Shown: positions 13,786 through 17,254 of the stretch, in pieces
How the letters are laid out: each line of letters opens with the position of its first letter
Numbering within the stretch: position 1 is the stretch's first letter
Origin: DATAEY01 sp038199035
GTDB taxonomy: Bacteria > Actinomycetota > Thermoleophilia > Solirubrobacterales > Solirubrobacteraceae
Length of the DNA: 17,254 nt
Direction of reading: 5' to 3'
Assembly: GCA_038199035.1 (NCBI GenBank)
Contig: JBBPZM010000074.1
Coordinates: 1 to 17,254 of the forward strand
Position numbers and translations under genes: made by a program
The notes under the pieces: model-generated
Database searches by the model: none
Told to the model about the DNA's origin: nothing
Seen by the model: only the letters and a program-made list of their open reading frames with translations

Positions 13786-14709
13786 TCAGCTCCGTCGTGC
13801 GCGCTCCAGCGCGGCGCCCCACAGGATGTCGTGCTCGGAGGCCGTCACCCGGGCGAGGCCGAAGTGGCGCATGACCTCGAGCAGGATGACGATCCCGGGC
13901 ACGATCACGCCCGAACGGTCGGGATGCAGGCCGGTGACCTCCCGCCGCTCGTCGAGGGGCATGGCGGTTAGGCGCTCGAGCAGCGCCTCGAGCGTGTCGA
14001 GCGAGAGGACGTGGCCCTCGACCCGGGCCGGGTCGTAGGGGTCGAGGCGGAGATCGATCGCCGCGCACGAGGTGGGGGTCCCGGCCACGGCGATCGCCTC
14101 GGCGGCCGACTCGCGCACGCCCTCAGGCACGCCGCGATCGATCAGTCCCCGCACGTCGTCGGCCACCGCGCGCAGCTCCTCGGCGGCCGGCGGGTCGCCG
14201 TGGAGGTGGCGCTCGCTCTGGCGCACCACCCCCGCCTGGGTGGAGACGTGGAAGGACACCCGTCCCCCGGAGCCGACCACCAGCTCGGTCGATCCCCCGC
14301 CGATGTCGACGACGAGCAGCGCGGTGTCGTCGTCACGCTCGCGCTGGGCCGTGGCCCCGGCGAAGGTGAGCTGGGCCTCGGTGTCGCCGTCGATCGTGCG
14401 GGCGTCGAAGCCGTAGCGGTCATGGACCTGCTCGGCGAACTCGTGGCCGTTGGCCGCGTCGCGCACCGCGCTGGTCAGCACGCCGGTGGTCGCGTCGCAG
14501 TCGAGGCGGTCGAGCTCCTCGCGGTAGCCGTTGAGCACCTCGAAGACGCGGTCGATCGCTGCGTCGTCGAGCCGGCCCGAGGCGTCGACGCCCTGGCCCA
14601 GCCGTGTGACCGTACTGCGGCGCTCGATCTCCTCGACGCGCCCATCGTCCACGTCGGCGACCAGCAGCCGGGTCGAGTTGGTCCCGATGTCGACGACGCC
14701 GACGCGCAC
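13786..14709 (-). CDS. Ppx/GppA-type phosphatase (short exopolyphosphatase)
   Basis: The protein has 307 residues from a GTG at 14709, the length of the short actinobacterial Ppx forms rather than the ~500 residues of E. coli PPX. The ASKHA fold shows phosphate-1 VVDIGTNSTRLL (5-16), TSAVRDAANG (79-88), the catalytic Glu region IDGDTEAQLTF (E111), phosphate-2 VVDIGGGSTELVV (133-145) and an adenosine-like segment AVAGTPTS (207-214). It should hydrolyse inorganic polyphosphate or pppGpp; sequence alone does not separate these. The upstream in-frame extension is noise antisense to the dehydrogenase frame, which fixes the start. It begins 11 bases after the upstream dehydrogenase stop, so the two are cotranscribed. 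Confidence 0.9.
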   Translation of the reverse strand: MRVGVVDIGTNSTRLLVADVDDGRVEEIERRSTVTRLGQGVDASGRLDDAAIDRVFEVLNGYREELDRLDCDATTGVLTSAVRDAANGHEFAEQVHDRYGFDARTIDGDTEAQLTFAGATAQRERDDDTALLVVDIGGGSTELVVGSGGRVSFHVSTQAGVVRQSERHLHGDPPAAEELRAVADDVRGLIDRGVPEGVRESAAEAIAVAGTPTSCAAIDLRLDPYDPARVEGHVLSLDTLEALLERLTAMPLDERREVTGLHPDRSGVIVPGIVILLEVMRHFGLARVTASEHDILWGAALERARRS

Positions 14710-14720
14710 GCCGCCCGATC

Positions 14721-15659
14721 CTAGGCGCCGCCCGGCGGCTCGATGGCGTGGGGCATCGGCTCGCCGGCCAGCCCGGCCAGCAGGTTGTCCACCGCCAGGT
14801 CGGCCATCCGTTCGCGGGTGGCGTGCGTCGCCGAGCCGACGTGGGGGAGGACGATCAGGTTTGGCGCCCCGAGCAGCGGGTCGTCCGGCGGGAGCGGCTC
14901 GGGGTCGGTGACGTCGAGCGCCGCTCCGGCGATCCAGCCCTCCCGCAGCGCGCGCCCGAGGGCCGCCTGGTCGACCACGGGCCCGCGCGCGGTGTTGACC
15001 AGGAAGGCGGTCCCCTTCATCTGTCGCAGGGCGGCTTCGTCGATGAGATGTCGGGTCTGCGCGGTCAGCGGAGCGTGCAGCGAGACGAAGTCGCTGCGCT
15101 CGAGCAGCTCGGCCAAGGGGATCCCCCCGGCTCGCCCGGTGTGGAGGACCTCCATTCCGAAGCCGTCGGCGCGGCGCGCCACCGACCGGCCGATCCGTCC
15201 CAGCCCGACGATCCCCAGGGTTGCTCCGTGGACGTCGCGTCCCAGGAACCACCCGGGCTCCCACGGCTGCCACTCGCCGTCCCTCACCACGGCCATGCCC
15301 TCCGGCAGGCGCCGAGCGACGGCAAGGATCAGCGCGAAGGCCAGGTCGGCCGTGCTCTCGGTGAGGACGTCGGGGGTGTAGCCGACAGGGATGCCGCGGG
15401 CGGCGGCCGCCGCGAGGTCGACGTTGTCGGACCCGACCGCGTAGTTGGAGATCGCCCGCAGGTGCGGGCAGGCGGCGAGCAGGCCGGTGTCGATGCGGTC
15501 GGTGAGCATGCACAGCAGGCCCTCGGCCTCGCGCGCGTGCGCGAGCAGCTCGTCGGGCGGGGGAGGGAGCCGTTGGGGCCACAGGTCGACGTCGTGCACG
15601 GCGGCCAGGCGGTCGAGCGCGTCGCCGGGCAAGGAGCGGGTGACGAAGCAGGGGGCCAT
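14721..15659 (-). CDS. D-isomer-specific 2-hydroxyacid dehydrogenase, glyoxylate-reductase-like
   Basis: The protein has 312 residues, normal for the family. It interconverts a 2-keto acid and a D-2-hydroxy acid with NAD(P)H in the cytoplasm. The substrate domain starts MAPCFVTRSLPGDAL, a form typical of glyoxylate/hydroxypyruvate reductases. The nucleotide domain has GIVGLGRIGRSVA (149-161). The catalytic triad is visible: R225 in NTARGPVVD, E254 in DVTDPEP and H273 in LPHVGSAT. The ATG at 15659 starts the substrate domain directly; the 65 residues readable upstream are not domain-like. First gene of a two-gene leftward unit with the Ppx-type phosphatase, and divergent from a small membrane ORF. 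Substrate choice (glyoxylate, hydroxypyruvate or phosphonate) is not settled. Confidence 0.92.
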   Translation of the reverse strand: MAPCFVTRSLPGDALDRLAAVHDVDLWPQRLPPPPDELLAHAREAEGLLCMLTDRIDTGLLAACPHLRAISNYAVGSDNVDLAAAAARGIPVGYTPDVLTESTADLAFALILAVARRLPEGMAVVRDGEWQPWEPGWFLGRDVHGATLGIVGLGRIGRSVARRADGFGMEVLHTGRAGGIPLAELLERSDFVSLHAPLTAQTRHLIDEAALRQMKGTAFLVNTARGPVVDQAALGRALREGWIAGAALDVTDPEPLPPDDPLLGAPNLIVLPHVGSATHATRERMADLAVDNLLAGLAGEPMPHAIEPPGGA

Positions 15660-15677
15660 CGGGCGGGATTGTCGCGG

Positions 15678-16218
15678 GTGGCCGGGGGATCCGTCCGTGC
15701 CGTGGTCGAGGATCGCCCCCCGGTGGCGACGTCGAAGCGCACGGGTAGGGAGAGGGGCTCCTTCGCCCACGCACGTGGTGACGACCTGGCGTGGCGCGCC
15801 GCGGCGGTGGTCGGGACGGGGCTGGGGCTCGCCGCGGTGGCTGTGCTGTTCCATCCCCCGGCACCGGTCGTGATCGTGGCGGGACTGCTGAGCCTCGGGG
15901 CGTGCGTGGTCGGCCCGGAACAGGTGGAGGGACTGCCTGACCGCTGGCGGGGGCGCCGTGGGAGCGCCCCTTCGTCCGCCGGGGAGGCACGCTCCTCGGC
16001 GGCGGCCGCCTTCGACCCGGCCCAGACCCCCCCTCCGTCCGACGACCTCTCGGCCGAGGGTGCGAGCTCGAGGGCAACGGGGATCGCCAGGCCGCCGAGG
16101 CGACCTCGCCGGCGCCGCCGAGGCCTACCGCCAGGCGCGCACCGCCGACGACCCCGCCGCGGAATCCGCCGCCCTCCTCCTGCGCTGGCTCGAGCGCCGC
16201 CGCCGCTCAGCGGCTTGA
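15678..16218 (+). pseudogene. Small membrane protein with TPR/Sel1-like tail, reading frame broken
   Basis: From a GTG at 15678 one frame encodes a basic N-terminus, a two-helix hydrophobic hairpin (RAAAVVGTGLGLAAVAVLF, then VVIVAGLLSLGACVV) and a linker PSDDLSAEG near 16045. The frame then turns to Arg/Pro noise and runs into the tRNA. In a second frame the bases about 16066-16100 read ELEGNGDRQAAEA. In a third, about 16098-16218 read GDLAGAAEAYRQARTADDPA and end WLERRRRSAA with TGA. The last two look like pieces of the short GD..GA..AYR repeats found in TPR/Sel1-type proteins. So the gene probably lost one or two bases, or parts of repeats, in its tail. Codon third positions stay GC-rich in each segment. 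Function unknown. Confidence 0.45.
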
Positions 16219-16220
16219 CC

Positions 16221-16244
16221 CCTCGGCCTGCGGCTCGACCGAGG
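16221..16244 (+). terminator. Weak hairpin after the broken TPR gene
   Basis: CCTCGG (16221-16226) pairs with CCGAGG (16239-16244) across a 12-base loop just after the TGA at 16216-16218. It is short and has no T-run. It sits ahead of the tRNA promoter. Confidence 0.25.
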
Positions 16245-16246
16245 CC

Positions 16247-16275
16247 TTGGCCTCCCCGCCCCGATTTGCTATCAA
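16247..16275 (+). promoter_or_regulatory. Promoter of the initiator tRNA gene
   Basis: TTGGCC (16247-16252) and TATCAA (16270-16275) are separated by exactly 17 bases and place a start about 5 bases before the mature tRNA. The -35 keeps TTG and the -10 keeps four of six consensus bases. The island is clearly more AT-rich than its surroundings. Confidence 0.45.
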
Positions 16276-16286
16276 TAACCACACGC

Positions 16287-16360
<74 letters not shown>

Positions 16361-16364
16361 TGAA

Positions 16365-16393
16365 CGGAAGGCCCTGCAAAACAGGGCCTTCCG
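16365..16393 (+). terminator. Hairpin terminator after the initiator tRNA
   Basis: CGGAAGGCCCTG (16365-16376) and CAGGGCCTTCCG (16382-16393) form a perfect 12-bp stem around the loop CAAAA. It begins four bases after the tRNA end. The following CTGTTAA gives only a short T-tract, but stem strength and position support termination. Confidence 0.8.
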
Positions 16394-16409
16394 CTGTTAA
16401 GGGCGAGGC

Positions 16410-16707
16410 ATGAGCCGGCCACTTCCTCCCGAGAATTCCTCCCAGAACATGCTGGGCGTCACGACCGCCGAACTCGCCCGGTCTGCGTCGATCAGCGTGC
16501 TTGCCGGCCTGCCAACGAGGCCGACCGAGAAGGAACGCAGGAAGCTCCTTCGACGAGCTCCCCAGCCACGCACCATCACCGCCGACCGCGGAACAGCGCC
16601 GCCGAGCACGCGAGATCCTCGACCGCTCTCTCCGCGAACCGCCACGGCCCCCAACGCCCGAACCGCCCGGACGCGACCTCGACACCGGCATGGACTTCGG
16701 AATGTGA
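16410..16707 (+). pseudogene. Small unknown gene, frame-shifted
   Basis: From an ATG at 16410 one frame reads a plausible N-terminus (MSRPLPPENSS...TTAELARSASISVLAG, then TRPTEKERRKL) to about 16545. The coding look then moves by one base to the frame ending at TGA 16705-16707, with FDELPSHAP, TAEQRRRAREILDRSLRE and GRDLDTGMDFGM. Joined, they would give about 98 residues with a charged helical middle. Seventeen bases after its stop is the start of the excisionase-like remnant, so both belong to one unit. No family is recognised. A sequencing error in place of true decay is possible. Confidence 0.4.
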
Positions 16708-16723
16708 CGACAGGAGCGAGAAG

Positions 16724-16952
16724 ATGACGACCACACCCGCCCCCCAGGTGACCGACGTTCACCCGACTTCAGGAACCACTGCTGACCCCCGCGGACGCGG
16801 CCGGCTTACTCATGGTCCGCACGAGCTGGATCTACGAGGCAGTCCGTGACGGGCGCTTTGCTTACGTTCGCGTCGGCCGGCATATCCGGTTCCTCCGTGG
16901 CGACCTTGAGCGCTTTGTCGGTGAGCAGCACGAAGCAGCACGGGGGGCCTGA
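16724..16952 (+). pseudogene. Excisionase-family helix-turn-helix protein, frame-shifted
   Basis: An ATG at 16724 has a good Shine-Dalgarno (AGGAG, 7 bases upstream) and reads MTTTPAPQVTDVHPTSGTT. From about 16782 the next frame gives the complete MerR-like excisionase DNA-binding domain: LTPADAAGLLMVRTSWIYEA, then VRDGRFAYVRVGRHIRFLRG and DLERFVGEQ, to TGA at 16950-16952. One surplus base near 16781 would join them into a ~75-residue protein of normal length. In the second frame a TGA at 16749 blocks any upstream start; only CTG codons near 16779 or the ATG at 16812, inside the helix, remain. Such proteins direct excision together with an integrase. Confidence 0.65.
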
Positions 16953-16977
16953 GCGGCGAACTTCCCCCAACCACAGA

Positions 16978-17254
16978 TCACAGGTCGCCGTCTCGCCACT
17001 CTTTGTCCCTGCGGCGGCTCTCGATGTTGAACCTCAAGTTCTCGAGGGCTCGTTTGATGGGGCCCCCCACCCTCACCGCAATAGGTCACGTCATGCAGCT
17101 CGTACATGAAGTCGTCATCGTCACCGAAGCGGCCGCGTTCGTAGAGGGCGACCTCCCGGTAGGCCTTGCGGCGGATCAAGGAGTAGGCGACGTAGAAGCG
17201 GGGAGACTGGTAGCCCGGATCGGGTTCCCAGTCGATGAACGCGATGCGCTCGTA
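16978..17254 (-). pseudogene. Unknown protein, 3' part, broken at a homopolymer (5' end outside window)
   Basis: On the minus strand a frame enters from the window edge and reads YERIAFIDWEPDPGYQSPRF, then YVAYSLIRRKAYREVALYER and FMYELHDVTYCGEGG. After a run of six G (plus-strand C6 at 17063-17068) it continues in frame only as noise. One base shorter, the run would lead into GGPIKRALENLRFNIESRRR and DKEWRDGDL with TGA at 16978-16980, clearly the natural end. So either one G was gained or the run was overcalled in sequencing. About 91 residues are visible. No domain is recognised. Confidence 0.65.

Larger units (their letters stand above)
16400..17254. mobile_element. Possible remnant of an integrative element beside tRNA-fMet
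   Basis: After the tRNA terminator come three short gene remnants, each with a frame break: an unknown protein, an excisionase-like helix-turn-helix protein, and an unknown gene on the other strand. Excisionase genes beside tRNAs are typical of tRNA-integrating ICEs and prophages. No integrase is visible; one could lie beyond 17254 or have been lost. No second copy of the tRNA 3' end was found in the window, so att boundaries are not defined. Confidence 0.35.

Noticed and set aside
14748..15660. Plus-strand frame running through the dehydrogenase gene into the small membrane gene
   Set aside because: The part before about 15678 is antisense noise; only the portion after the GTG at 15678 has protein-like sequence.
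16027..16033. C7 tract as the single cause of the TPR-tail frame break
   Set aside because: Shortening the run by one base would replace the sensible PSDDLSAEG stretch with Arg/Pro noise, so the break more likely lies further on, near 16060-16100.

Overview
The window is about 17.3 kb of very GC-rich DNA with almost every third codon position G or C. The gene content is actinobacterial: a decaprenyl-phosphate arabinose pathway, a short Ppx/GppA protein, OmpR-type two-component genes and GTG starts. The overall look, including Sel1/TPR-like fragments and a YncE/phosphoesterase-type protein, fits a deep-branching actinobacterium such as the class Thermoleophilia. That placement is an inference from style, not from a marker gene.

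Layout, left to right. (1) 1-988: the 3' part of a phosphoesterase-family gene (+), facing a His-rich membrane protein gene (-, 1065-2186) across a strong hairpin. (2) 2299-5998: a forward run of response regulator, 18-codon mini-ORF, histidine kinase and a TPP-dependent acetolactate-synthase-like enzyme, almost without gaps. (3) 5999-6481: a structured non-coding spacer that contains a leftward intrinsic terminator. (4) 6482-10453: a leftward operon of a GH172 (DUF2961) secreted enzyme, an LPG-synthase-TM/flippase-like protein and a GT-C-like polytopic membrane protein. (5) 10477-13752: a rightward operon of UbiA-family decaprenyl-phosphate phosphoribosyltransferase, DprE1 and DprE2, overlapping end to end. 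(6) 13786-15659: a leftward pair of a D-2-hydroxyacid dehydrogenase and a Ppx/GppA-type phosphatase. (7) 15678-17254: a frame-broken small membrane/TPR gene, an initiator tRNA(Met) with promoter and terminator, and then a run of broken genes including an excisionase-like helix-turn-helix remnant.

The core of biological interest is regions 4 and 5. The three right-hand genes are the classical route to decaprenyl-phosphoryl-D-arabinofuranose, the only known donor for D-arabinan. Only 23 bp separate them from a divergent operon that starts with GH172, a family that includes D-arabinofuranosidases, and ends with an orphan membrane glycosyltransferase candidate. I read this as one locus for making, exporting or using, and trimming a D-arabinofuranose-containing envelope glycan. 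DprE1 carries Ala where the mycobacterial drug-target cysteine sits.

The right end looks like a decayed integrative element next to tRNA-fMet. Four reading-frame breaks fall within about 1.2 kb there, while the first 15.6 kb has none that I could find.
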